A stretch of DNA of 32,930 nt from Bacillus sp. 2205SS5-2. GTDB taxonomy: Bacteria; Bacillota; Bacilli; Bacillales; Bacillaceae_K. A program made the position numbers and the translations under genes. Positions 17,317 to 24,055 of this stretch are shown piece after piece. Under the pieces are notes generated by a model, which saw nothing but the letters and a program-made list of their open reading frames with translations, was not told the origin of the DNA and ran no database searches. Each line of letters begins with the position of its first letter. Positions within the stretch are counted from its first letter, which is position 1. Location: contig NZ_JAYKTS010000037.1 of NCBI RefSeq assembly GCF_037024155.1, positions 1 to 32,930 on the forward strand, given 5' to 3'.

Positions 17317-17705
17317 AAAGGCTATACCATTATGGAATATTAAAATAACAGTTTAAGTTAAGAAGAATATAACGAGATCGGGCGAAATGACATGTTTAAA
17401 GGCGAGGAAGACAACTACTGGTGCTTGAATAACAAGTACGATATAACGCAAGCACATTGGTTTTACGTAACACTTGTCAAAACCATAAAAAGATGTCATA
17501 ATATCAATCAACAAACTTCAAAATTTAAACAAAATTTAAAATGACTTTATACACTTGAAAGCACTTGATTGCCAGCTATTGGCGACGAGTGCTTTTTTGT
17601 TTATATCTATGAAATTGAACATGATTATGGGTATATGCAGTAAGAGTGAAATGAGTATAAGATGACAACGTGTAATTTGTCAAAAAACAACGAGCTTTGG
17701 TTGTG
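17317..17705 (+). repeat. Inter-module repeat, copy B
   Basis: This is the second copy of the block at 15585-15959. It carries the same vestigial frame (DMFKGEEDNYWC), the same terminator and the same end, CAACGAGCTTTGGTTGTG. Copy A leads into module 2, but copy B leads into unrecognisable sequence, which suggests that a further module once stood here. Confidence 0.8.
17558..17599 (+). terminator. Intrinsic terminator in inter-module repeat B
   Basis: This has the same stem as copy A (AAAGCACT with AGTGCTTT, inner GCCA/TGGC), followed by a T run. Confidence 0.7.
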
Positions 17706-17912
17706 CTGGCGTAAGAAAAGGAAGCGAAGACAATTACTATGCGAATAAGGATTTTATACGAAAACGACAAAGATAGTGGTTTTTAACAGGAGAAGAGGAA
17801 GAAGTTTATTTTGACTTTTACGGAGTGACAAAAATAAGGGTTGTATTTTAATTAGAGACGGTCGTAAAATACTCGTTATTCGTTAAAACGTTACATAAAT
17901 TTTAATTAGCGT
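17706..17912 (+). other. Debris of a lost module before the IS
   Basis: Short open stretches such as GSEDNYYANKDFIRK (from about 17713) and EEEVYFDFYGVTKI (about 17793) look protein-like but are broken by stops, and no family is recognised. The last four bases, GCGT, are the left target duplication of the complete IS. Confidence 0.35.
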
Positions 17913-17989
17913 TGAATAGGCTACACTTAGTTGGACAATAAAAATAAGGGCTAGTAGAATAAACACAATAAGTGAGGAGCGAATCTACT

Positions 17990-18271
17990 ATGTCCAAAAA
18001 AAGAAGAACGTTTACCACAGAGTTTAAGAAGCAAGTGGTTGCTTTATATGAGGGTGGAAAAAGTCGTCAAGATATTGTACGTGAATATGAATTAACAGCT
18101 TCTGCTTTAGACAGATGGATTACTCAATTTCAACAGTCTGGTTCGTTCAAAGAGAAAGATAATCGAAGCCCTGAGGAACAAGAATTGATTGAGTTAAGAA
18201 AAAGAAATAAACAGTTAGAAATGGAAGTTGATATTTTAAAGCAAGCCGCGCTGATCATGGAACGAAAATAG
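17990..18271 (+). CDS. IS3-family transposase OrfA (copy 2)
   Basis: This 93-aa DNA-binding subunit has a helix-turn-helix at about residues 7-50 (TTEFKKQVVALYEGGKSRQD) and a heptad coiled coil at about 60-88 for pairing with OrfB. ATG 17990 is chosen because GAGGAG (17974-17979) lies upstream. The GTG at 17972 overlaps that site. OrfB lies in the -1 frame and is open well upstream of its first start codon, so an OrfAB fusion transposase made by -1 ribosomal frameshifting, the family norm, is likely. A run of four A just before the TAG stop (GAAAATAG) is one possible slip site, but this is not proven. Confidence 0.9.
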   Translation: MSKKRRTFTTEFKKQVVALYEGGKSRQDIVREYELTASALDRWITQFQQSGSFKEKDNRSPEEQELIELRKRNKQLEMEVDILKQAALIMERK

Positions 18272-18273
18272 AA

Positions 18274-19128
18274 GTGATTCAGAAAAATCGACACCTCTAT
18301 TCGGTATCAGCAATGTGCGAAGTCCTACAAATAGCTCGAAGTACTTTTTATTATGGAGCTGAAATAGCGGTTCAAAAAGAACAAGAAAAAGCTAAAGAAG
18401 AAGAATTAAAAGAAAAAATAATAAAGATCTTTAACGAAAACCGTAAAGTATATGGAACTCGCAAGATTAAAGGAAAGCTTTTAAAAGCTGGTTACAAGGT
18501 ATCTAGACGCCGTATTGGTAGACTAATGGAAGAGCTTGGAATTCAATCAAAGTATGCACAGCCATCTTACAAGCCAATGAGTTCCCTCCCCAATGAAGAC
18601 TCCGTTGGAAACGTGTTAGATCGGGAATTTGAAGTAGATGAAGAGATGACTGTACTGGTCAGTGACTTAACGTACGTCAAAGTAGGCCAGCATTGGAACT
18701 ACGTCTGTTTTTTAATTGACTTATATAATAGAGCAATAGTTGGTTATAGTGTTGGAAAACGCAAAGACGCAGCTTTAGTTCAACGTGCTTTCGCAACGGT
18801 TAAGCAGCCATTAGAGAATGTGAAGCTCCTTCATACAGATCGCAGATCTGAGTTTAAAAACGTGAACATTGATGAATTATTAAGTAAATATCAGATTGAA
18901 CGCTCTTTGAGCCATAAAGGAAATCCATATGATAATGCGGTGGCAGAAGCAACATTTAAGATCTTAAAAACTGAATTAATAAACGGAGCTCACTTTAGCA
19001 CCCTTAACCAGCTTGATCTTGAACTTTTTGATTATATCAATTGGTACAATAATATCCGTTCGCACAGTACACTTGGCTATCTAAGTCCAGTAGAATATAG
19101 AAACTTAGCCCTTAAAAAGATTGTTTGA
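18274..19128 (+). CDS. IS3-family transposase OrfB with altered DDE site
   Basis: This 284-aa catalytic subunit has an HTH_21-like region at about residues 45-100 (NRKVYGTRKIKGKLLKAG) and an rve integrase core. The first Asp is in VSDLTYVKVG, the second in LLHTDRRSEF and the Glu in NPYDNAVAEATFK. The second motif normally reads HTDRGS or HSDQGS. Here Gly is replaced by Arg (AGA instead of GGA, a single base change), while the decayed copy at 2101-2850 keeps Gly. The change sits two residues from a catalytic Asp and may reduce activity. The annotated start GTG is only a convenience, since synthesis is probably through frameshifting from orfA. It ends 18 bp before the right terminus. Confidence 0.9.
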   Translation: MIQKNRHLYSVSAMCEVLQIARSTFYYGAEIAVQKEQEKAKEEELKEKIIKIFNENRKVYGTRKIKGKLLKAGYKVSRRRIGRLMEELGIQSKYAQPSYKPMSSLPNEDSVGNVLDREFEVDEEMTVLVSDLTYVKVGQHWNYVCFLIDLYNRAIVGYSVGKRKDAALVQRAFATVKQPLENVKLLHTDRRSEFKNVNIDELLSKYQIERSLSHKGNPYDNAVAEATFKILKTELINGAHFSTLNQLDLELFDYINWYNNIRSHSTLGYLSPVEYRNLALKKIV

Positions 19129-19146
19129 TTTAGTGTTGACATACCA

Positions 19147-19426
19147 GCGTAACGGGAGGGTGAAGGATTGAATGTTGTAGGGTATATATGAGTCTCGACT
19201 GAAGGGCAAGGGAAAGACGGAGATAGCTTTGGATATAAAGAAGAAATAAAAGCTTATTGAGATAAAAAATAGATGGAATTTCTATTTTATTTAAATTATC
19301 TCGAATTCGAGTCTTCTTAAATCAGGCGCGATTGTTGAAGATACCTTAGATTTTTAAACGACTTTATTATTATATTTTTTAGTGTAGAGAAGTATCTTAC
19401 ATCAAAAATTAAACAACAATATTTTT
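19147..19426 (+). other. Degenerate spacer after the IS
   Basis: No intact gene. A short stop-bounded frame ending at about 19260 (GKDGDSFGYKEEIKAY) looks like the tail of a lost protein, possibly an immunity gene of the wrecked module before the IS. No family is recognised. Confidence 0.3.
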
Positions 19427-19458
19427 AACCCCGTCCTTACTTAGACGGGGTTATGTTT
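19427..19458 (+). terminator. GC-rich hairpin upstream of displaced module 3
   Basis: AACCCCGTC (19427-19435) pairs perfectly with GACGGGGTT (19444-19452) around an 8-nt loop, and T-rich sequence follows. It would block read-through into module 3. Confidence 0.65.
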
Positions 19459-19487
19459 GTTTGGGGTTTTAAAATTAAATAACTTTA

Positions 19488-20900
19488 TTGTCACTTTACA
19501 CTACGATGAAAAATGGACAGTCCCATGCCTCCTATGAATATGATAATCGAGGCAATCAACAGATCGAAATCATCAAAAAAGAAATCGACGGGGCTATGAA
19601 AGACGTAACAACAAATTACTCCTATGACCTTGCGAATCAACTAACAGCAGTGGAGACCATTACGCCAGGAAAAGAGACAACGACGCTCAAAAATGTTTAT
19701 AATGGAGATGGACAACGGATTCGTCGTGATGCCAATGGATTAGTAACGAAATACCTTTACCATGATGACGCAATTCTGTATACGACCGACAACAACAACG
19801 GAAAAACAACGGAAAACATCCTGAACCCGACCGGAATGATTGTTGCCTCCAAACGATTTGAAGGTGGACATGCCAATAACCACTTCTTCTACCAATATGA
19901 CATACGAGGTAGTGTTACGAATGTTGTCGACTCGGATGCCAAACGCGTCAAGGGGTATGAATACGATGACTTTGGAAAACCAAAAGAAGTAGGCGACAAA
20001 ACCATTGAAAACGATGTGAAATTTACCGGAGCCGTTCATGACGCCTCAACCGGTCTACATTATATGAACGCGCGCTACTATAATTCCGATACAGGCCGTT
20101 TTCTGTCGCAAGATACGTATAGTGGATCTCCTAATGACCCATGGACGCAGCATTTATATACGTACACGTCGAATAATCCGGTCAACTACACCGATCCCAC
20201 GGGACATTACGCAGTAAACGTTGAGGGGACACAAAGACAACTTCCGACCGGGAGAATTATTACTGAGCCCAAACCAAGCAATACCATAAGTCCAGGTTCT
20301 CAGGATCGACCAACAACTAAATCGTCGACGAAGAAAGCAACCTCATCGGAATCAAAAAAATCAAGTTTCTTTGGCTCATTGCAAAAAGGCCTAGACTTTT
20401 TAGGGAATGCACCTGGACCTATAGGAGCCGTTGCCGATGGTATCAACGCCTTAGCATATGCCGCCCAAGGAGACTTTAAAAATGCAGCATTAAGTGGAGT
20501 TGCTGTGTTACCTGGTGGAAGTTTAGTTAAAAATGGGATTAAGGCTGGAAGAGGTTTAAGGTTTGCTGCTAAGGGTAAGGGTAATGATGGTTTAAAACTA
20601 GATTTGCAGTTCTTTGGAAGAAGTGAAAAACTTCAGCCTGATAAAACCGCTACTGGAAGTCATACTGTATTTCAACGACATGGAGAAACAGGAGCAATAA
20701 AGAAATATCAAACTTTTCAGCCTCAAACAAATCCAAAAAATCCTACTCCGTGGGAGTCTGTAAAAAGATTTGATACTGGAGGAGGTTCACATTTTAATAC
20801 AGTTCTCAAACGTGAAGTGCCAACTCCACATGTTCATGACCCATTGTCTCCTGGGGGGGTAAGAGCACCTTATAATTGGGAAATTCCAAGAGTGAAATAA
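19488..20900 (+). CDS. Displaced Rhs tip, module 3 (type 24-like toxin)
   Basis: This 470-aa frame is the distal core plus toxin of a Rhs protein. From residue 5 to about 351 it is almost identical to the end of the full-length protein, including the core end ARYYNSDTGRFLSQD to DPTGHYA and the pre-toxin segment. It then diverges into LKLDLQFFG, a junction motif seen before toxin domains in Gram-positive bacteria, and a tip with GSHTVFQRHGETG, KPTPWES-like sequence and TPHVHDPLSPGGVR. I associate that tip with polymorphic toxin type 24, family from memory. The only start codon is a TTG without a ribosome binding site, and a hairpin lies just upstream, so it is a silent store rather than an expressed gene. 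The Imm53 gene follows 12 bp downstream. Confidence 0.78.
   Translation: MSLYTTMKNGQSHASYEYDNRGNQQIEIIKKEIDGAMKDVTTNYSYDLANQLTAVETITPGKETTTLKNVYNGDGQRIRRDANGLVTKYLYHDDAILYTTDNNNGKTTENILNPTGMIVASKRFEGGHANNHFFYQYDIRGSVTNVVDSDAKRVKGYEYDDFGKPKEVGDKTIENDVKFTGAVHDASTGLHYMNARYYNSDTGRFLSQDTYSGSPNDPWTQHLYTYTSNNPVNYTDPTGHYAVNVEGTQRQLPTGRIITEPKPSNTISPGSQDRPTTKSSTKKATSSESKKSSFFGSLQKGLDFLGNAPGPIGAVADGINALAYAAQGDFKNAALSGVAVLPGGSLVKNGIKAGRGLRFAAKGKGNDGLKLDLQFFGRSEKLQPDKTATGSHTVFQRHGETGAIKKYQTFQPQTNPKNPTPWESVKRFDTGGGSHFNTVLKREVPTPHVHDPLSPGGVRAPYNWEIPRVK
19501..20539 (+). repeat. Long direct repeat, copy 2 (module 3)
   Basis: This is the partner of 13530-14568, about 99.5% identical by eye. The mismatches change Arg to Gly and Phe to Ile and are otherwise silent. 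Upstream of 19501 the match ends abruptly, so it is a 5'-truncated duplicate. Confidence 0.92.
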
Positions 20901-20912
20901 TGGAGGTATGAT

Positions 20913-21206
20913 ATGGATACTCTAAGTAAAATACAAAATTGGTTTACCAAGCAGTGTAATGGGGATTGGGAGCATGGATATGGTATTAATATATCTACTT
21001 TAGATAACCCAGGTTGGGCAGTAAAGATTAATCTTATTCAAACAAATCTAGAAGAAATAGAGATAAGTACAGTAGACATAAAAAGAAATGAAAATGATTG
21101 GATTTACTGTGAGGTTAAAAATGAGATGTTTTTCGGGTACGGTGGCTCAGGCAATTTAACTGAGATATTAGAAGTATTTTTAAAGATTAGTGAAGACAAT
21201 AATTAG
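20913..21206 (+). CDS. Immunity 53 family protein
   Basis: This 97-aa soluble protein resembles the Imm53 family of polymorphic-toxin immunity proteins. Characteristic stretches are IQNWFTKQCNGDWEHGYGI, TLDNPGWAVKI and NDWIYCEVKNEMFFGYGG, with the tail GNLTEILEVFL. It should neutralise the module 3 toxin encoded directly upstream. It has a strong GGAGG ribosome binding site (20902-20906) 6 bp before ATG, and a perfect terminator follows at 21236. Because the upstream toxin frame appears silent, expression depends on a promoter not located here or on read-through. Keeping a translatable immunity gene next to a silent toxin would protect against kin that use this toxin. Confidence 0.85.
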   Translation: MDTLSKIQNWFTKQCNGDWEHGYGINISTLDNPGWAVKINLIQTNLEEIEISTVDIKRNENDWIYCEVKNEMFFGYGGSGNLTEILEVFLKISEDNN

Positions 21207-21235
21207 TATTCTGTATTCTCTGTAAAATATTGTTA

Positions 21236-21276
21236 GAAACCTTGATTGGCTTATTGCTTTTCAAGGTTTCTTTTTT
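21236..21276 (+). terminator. Intrinsic terminator at the end of the toxin array
   Basis: GAAACCTTGA (21236-21245) pairs perfectly with TCAAGGTTTC (21261-21270), and TTTTTT follows. Confidence 0.85.
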
Positions 21277-21551
21277 ATGAGGGGCTACCTAGTGCCGAAT
21301 AAATCGCATTTTATACAGAGAATAAGGCTAATTCTCGTAAGCCCTATATGATGTTTTCATAAATTACTTGGTACGTCCACCATTCACATTAAAATGAATA
21401 ACCTATTTACTGCTGTTTCATTTCAGTAAATGACCTTATTATCATCAGTTACGACCATATCCATCTTCATACACTCTACCTTTGTTTTCCCCCTGCCTTT
21501 TAAATTTTCCGCAACTTTGACGTACATAGAACGATTACTAAAGCGAGAGGA
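21277..21551 (-). other. Spacer with possible minus-strand gene tail
   Basis: A minus-strand frame from about 21540 to a stop at 21423 reads MYVKVAENLKGRGKTKVEC and ends VVTDDNKVIY. It looks protein-like but has no ribosome binding site or known family. A hairpin (ATTTACTG 21405-21412 with CAGTAAAT 21424-21431) overlaps its stop. It could be the tail of a lost gene. Confidence 0.3.
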
Positions 21552-21676
21552 CTACTCCACCTCGATTAACTCCTGAATATCGATGTCTAACACCTTGCAT
21601 ACTGTTTCTAATGTTGTTAGATACACTCTATTTACATTGTCTGAACAAAGATGGCTTATGGTATTTTGGTAATCAG
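21552..21676 (-). pseudogene. C-terminal fragment of an XRE-type HTH regulator
   Basis: About 40 codons on the minus strand read DYQNTISHLCSDNVNRVYLT, then TLETVCKVLDIDIQELIEVE and a stop. This is the recognition helix and C-terminal end of a small Cro/CI-type helix-turn-helix domain (normally a form such as GVSQNTISNLC). The first helices and start codon are missing. The break falls where the plus-strand DUF4188 fragment begins, so two unrelated gene remnants have been joined head to head. Confidence 0.7.
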
Positions 21677-21918
21677 AAGAAGAATTAATGGATTATGCAA
21701 GATTGAAGAAGCACTTGAAAGCCTGGAAAGACTTTAATAAGAAAGTTGGTAACCCAAATGCGGTTGGAATTTTTCATGAAACGTACTTGATTAAACCGAA
21801 CCAATTCGAATCATTCTATGGAAATATGCCGAAATTTGGATTAGCAAAAGCATTAGGGATTAATCCAGTAACTCCCTCTTCTAAAACGGCCCGGCAACGT
21901 CTCAGAAATATCAGATGA
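21673..21918 (+). pseudogene. C-terminal fragment of a DUF4188 protein
   Basis: The frame reads SEEELMDYARLKKHLKAW, then KVGNPNAVGIFHETYLI and GNMPKFGLAKALGINPVT. This is the C-terminal half of the DUF4188 family, ferredoxin-like monooxygenase-type proteins usually around 150-170 aa. The N-terminal half is absent, and the apparent ATG at 21688 is simply an internal Met with no ribosome binding site. It overlaps the end of the XRE fragment on the other strand by a few bases, marking a deletion or recombination joint. Not expected to be functional. Confidence 0.75.
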
Positions 21919-22020
21919 GTGAACATAACTAGGTTTCTACAAGTCTTCTGAGAAGCGGATCTTAAACCCTGTACAATCATAGGCGCCAGATAGCATAATA
22001 GAGTTGATAAAGGAATAAAT

Positions 22021-22047
22021 AGTCTGATTTTTATAGAAAATCAGACT
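22021..22047. terminator. Perfect 11-bp hairpin in a gene-free gap
   Basis: AGTCTGATTTT pairs perfectly with AAAATCAGACT around TATAG. It lacks a good T run on either side. The surrounding 21919-22260 shows no gene. Confidence 0.4.
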
Positions 22048-22259
22048 GCAAACAAATATTTCAATTTTTCGCCAAATAACACTTACAGCTGTTTGTCTTA
22101 ATTCCCTCTATTATTCTTAGATTTTGAAGGGTTGCCGATTGTATTCCTAAAGCAGTTTTGAACTATGCTGAAATTAGGAAGAGTTTTTGGAGAAATGTAC
22201 TTTATTTAGCGACCTTTTTAGCTGAAAGGAAATAGGAAGTGTGAAAAACATACGGCCAT

Positions 22260-22313
22260 AATAAAAGAGCAAATGAGAAGAAAGTATCATAAATATTTTC
22301 TTCTCATTTGCTC
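22260..22313 (-). terminator. Terminator of the MFS-tautomerase operon
   Basis: A perfect 17-bp stem (22267-22283 with 22297-22313) has a 13-nt loop. On the minus strand it is followed by TTTTATT. It begins 35 bp after the tautomerase stop. T-rich sequence on the plus strand too suggests that it may work in both directions. Confidence 0.8.
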
Positions 22314-22347
22314 CATTTTTATCATGGGTCCATTCAAATTAAGAAAT

Positions 22348-22551
22348 TTATTGCCCCTTTTTTCTACGAACAGTTATTGTTTCACCTGCGATGCCCCAAT
22401 TATCAGTGTCCACTTCGTCTATTACTACCACAGTTGTGTTAGGATTTTTTCCTAAGACATCGACAAGTAATTGTGTTGCGCCTTTAATGAGGGCAGCTTT
22501 TTGTTCTGGAGTTACATCTTCTTTTGTAATTTTAATATTTACGTAGGGCAC
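22348..22551 (-). CDS. 4-oxalocrotonate tautomerase family protein
   Basis: This 67-aa protein belongs to the 4-oxalocrotonate tautomerase family, small hexameric enzymes that shift double bonds using an N-terminal proline as catalytic base. The start is chosen as the GTG at 22551 so that the protein begins M-PYVNIKITKEDVTPEQK, leaving Pro1 after Met removal. AGAAGGA sits 6 bp upstream of this codon. A longer frame from a TTG at 22569 would bury the proline. Other conserved features are KAALIKGATQLLVDVLGKNP and the VVIDEVDTDNWGIAG stretch. The physiological substrate is unknown. It is the second gene of a minus-strand operon after the MFS transporter, interrupted by a MITE insertion. Confidence 0.88.
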   Translation of the reverse strand: MPYVNIKITKEDVTPEQKAALIKGATQLLVDVLGKNPNTTVVVIDEVDTDNWGIAGETITVRRKKGQ

Positions 22552-22572
22552 GACTATTCCTTCTTTCAATTA

Positions 22573-22733
22573 GGCTCTTTTCGTATACAATGTGGCTATT
22601 TCATCTGATTTTTGATTAAATCGCCCATTTCACTGTTGATTTCCATTAAAAATAGACGAAATGATGCCCGAAACAAATCTATATCAACGTTTATAGACTG
22701 GTACGAAAAGCAACAAACTTTGCGAAAACAGCC
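22573..22733 (+). mobile_element. MITE copy 1, 161 bp, with 8-bp duplication
   Basis: The left end GGCTCTTTTCGTATAC and the reverse complement of the right end, GGCTGTTTTCGCAAAG, match in 18 of the first 25 positions. The element is flanked by TTCAATTA at 22565-22572 and 22734-22741. The right duplication contains the stop codon of the MFS gene. No coding capacity. It lies between the MFS and tautomerase genes and is transcribed with them. Confidence 0.88.
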
Positions 22734-22734
22734 T

Positions 22735-23928
22735 TCAATTATATTTTAATGGAGAAGATTTCCTTTCTGGGACAGGGTCGTACCGAATGCCGCTTCCAAG
22801 TAACACGGCTCCAATGAATACTACACTAGCGGCGCCTATCAAAGCAGAATGATAACTTTGCGTATAAGAAGTTAGGATTCCGGCAATTGTTGGTCCAATC
22901 ATCTGGCCAACCGCATAAATAGCTGTAAGATAACCAATTATTTGACTGCTATTTATTGGATTCATTAGGCGAGCTAATGTTGTAGCTAATGTGGTAATCC
23001 CCATAAAAGTAACCCCAAATAATAGGGCACTAATTATTAAACTGGTTTGAGACAACCAGAAGACAGGTAAGACTATACCAATGGCTTGTAGGGTCATTGA
23101 AAATACTAATGATTTAACAAACCCCCATCTTTTAGCAAGTGATGACCAAAGAATACAGGATGGAATGGCACCTAATCCAACAACCATCCAAACAAACGTA
23201 GCGTCACCACTAAAGGTGGAAGTCTTTTCGGCAATTGATACAATAAATGTCCCTGTTACAATGTAACCTAACCCTTCAAGCCCATACCCGGTAATTAACC
23301 ATGGAAGCCACTTGGGGGGAGGGACTTGTGTAACAACTACTATTTCATCCTTTTTCTTTACCGAGTTTGAGGAATCTTTGAGCCACAACCATACGAAAAT
23401 TGTAAGAACGACACTAACCATTGCCAGGCCGATCCATACACCTTCCCATTCAAAGAAATAGTTTAACTTCGGGATGAAGAGTGTTGAGAAAAAAATACCG
23501 AAGCCCACCCCTGAATAAAACAAGCCCACCCAATTTGTTTTACCTGTAACTGCCAGCTTATCTAGTACAATACTAGAAGCTACAACAAAAATGAATGCAC
23601 TTGCCACTCCAGAAATAAACCGAAATGCAAGCATCAGACTCAAAGAGTGAGAAATCCCCATACTGAACGTTGTCATAATGATTATCATCAAACTTATCCG
23701 CAAATAAATGGTTTTATGCTTTTTCAGAGGGAGAATCCCTGTCAAAATCGCACCAACGAAATAGCCCGCGTAATTGCTTGATGCAAGGTAACCCGCTACT
23801 GCATCAGAAAACGAAAGAGCGTTTTGCATCAATGGAAGAATAGGGGTATAAGCAAATCTTCCAATTCCCATCGCAATCATTAATGAAAAAATTCCCCCCA
23901 TCAGAAAGAAAAAAGGACTTTTGTTCAA
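22735..23928 (-). CDS. YbfB/YjiJ-type MFS transporter
   Basis: This 397-aa membrane protein has about twelve hydrophobic segments in two halves, split by a charged cytoplasmic loop near the middle (KDSSNSVKKKDEIV). The N-terminus GIFSLMIAMGIGRFAYTPIL is the hallmark of the YbfB/YjiJ group of major facilitator transporters, whose substrates are mostly unknown. The start is taken as TTG 23928 because AGGGGTGA lies 4 bp before it. A longer frame begins at 23955. The gene is divergent from a LysR regulator and upstream of a tautomerase gene, which suggests export or uptake of a small organic acid or aromatic-type compound under LysR control. This is inference. The stop codon lies inside the right target duplication of MITE copy 1. 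Confidence 0.85.
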   Translation of the reverse strand: MNKSPFFFLMGGIFSLMIAMGIGRFAYTPILPLMQNALSFSDAVAGYLASSNYAGYFVGAILTGILPLKKHKTIYLRISLMIIIMTTFSMGISHSLSLMLAFRFISGVASAFIFVVASSIVLDKLAVTGKTNWVGLFYSGVGFGIFFSTLFIPKLNYFFEWEGVWIGLAMVSVVLTIFVWLWLKDSSNSVKKKDEIVVVTQVPPPKWLPWLITGYGLEGLGYIVTGTFIVSIAEKTSTFSGDATFVWMVVGLGAIPSCILWSSLAKRWGFVKSLVFSMTLQAIGIVLPVFWLSQTSLIISALLFGVTFMGITTLATTLARLMNPINSSQIIGYLTAIYAVGQMIGPTIAGILTSYTQSYHSALIGAASVVFIGAVLLGSGIRYDPVPERKSSPLKYN

Positions 23929-23990
23929 TTTTTCACCCCTAAATAAAATAATCAATACTTCAAATTTTATCTTATCTGTTTTTGGCTATA

Positions 23991-24003
23991 TAGTATAATA
24001 CTA
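23991..24003. promoter_or_regulatory. Palindrome in the MFS/LysR divergent promoter region
   Basis: TAGTATAATACTA is a perfect 13-bp palindrome that contains a TATAAT. Just downstream, GATA-N6-TATC (about 24010-24023) has the T-N11-A style of LysR binding sites. They sit midway between the divergent genes and are good operator candidates for the LysR protein. Confidence 0.5.
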
Positions 24004-24055
24004 ATTATCGATATAGAGGTATCAGTTTTTTATATAGCAAAAGGAGGAAGTGAGC

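Larger units (their letters stand above)
17913..19146 (+). mobile_element. Complete IS3-family element (copy 2), 1234 bp
   Basis: The ends begin TG and finish CA. The left end TGAATAGGCTACACTTAG aligns with the reverse complement of the right end, TGGTATGTCAACACTAAA, at most positions. A 4-bp direct duplication GCGT flanks it (17909-17912 and 19147-19150). It carries overlapping-frame orfA and orfB in the usual IS3-family layout. It inserted into debris between toxin modules 2 and 3. The copy at 2101-2850 is an internally deleted relative. Confidence 0.92.
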
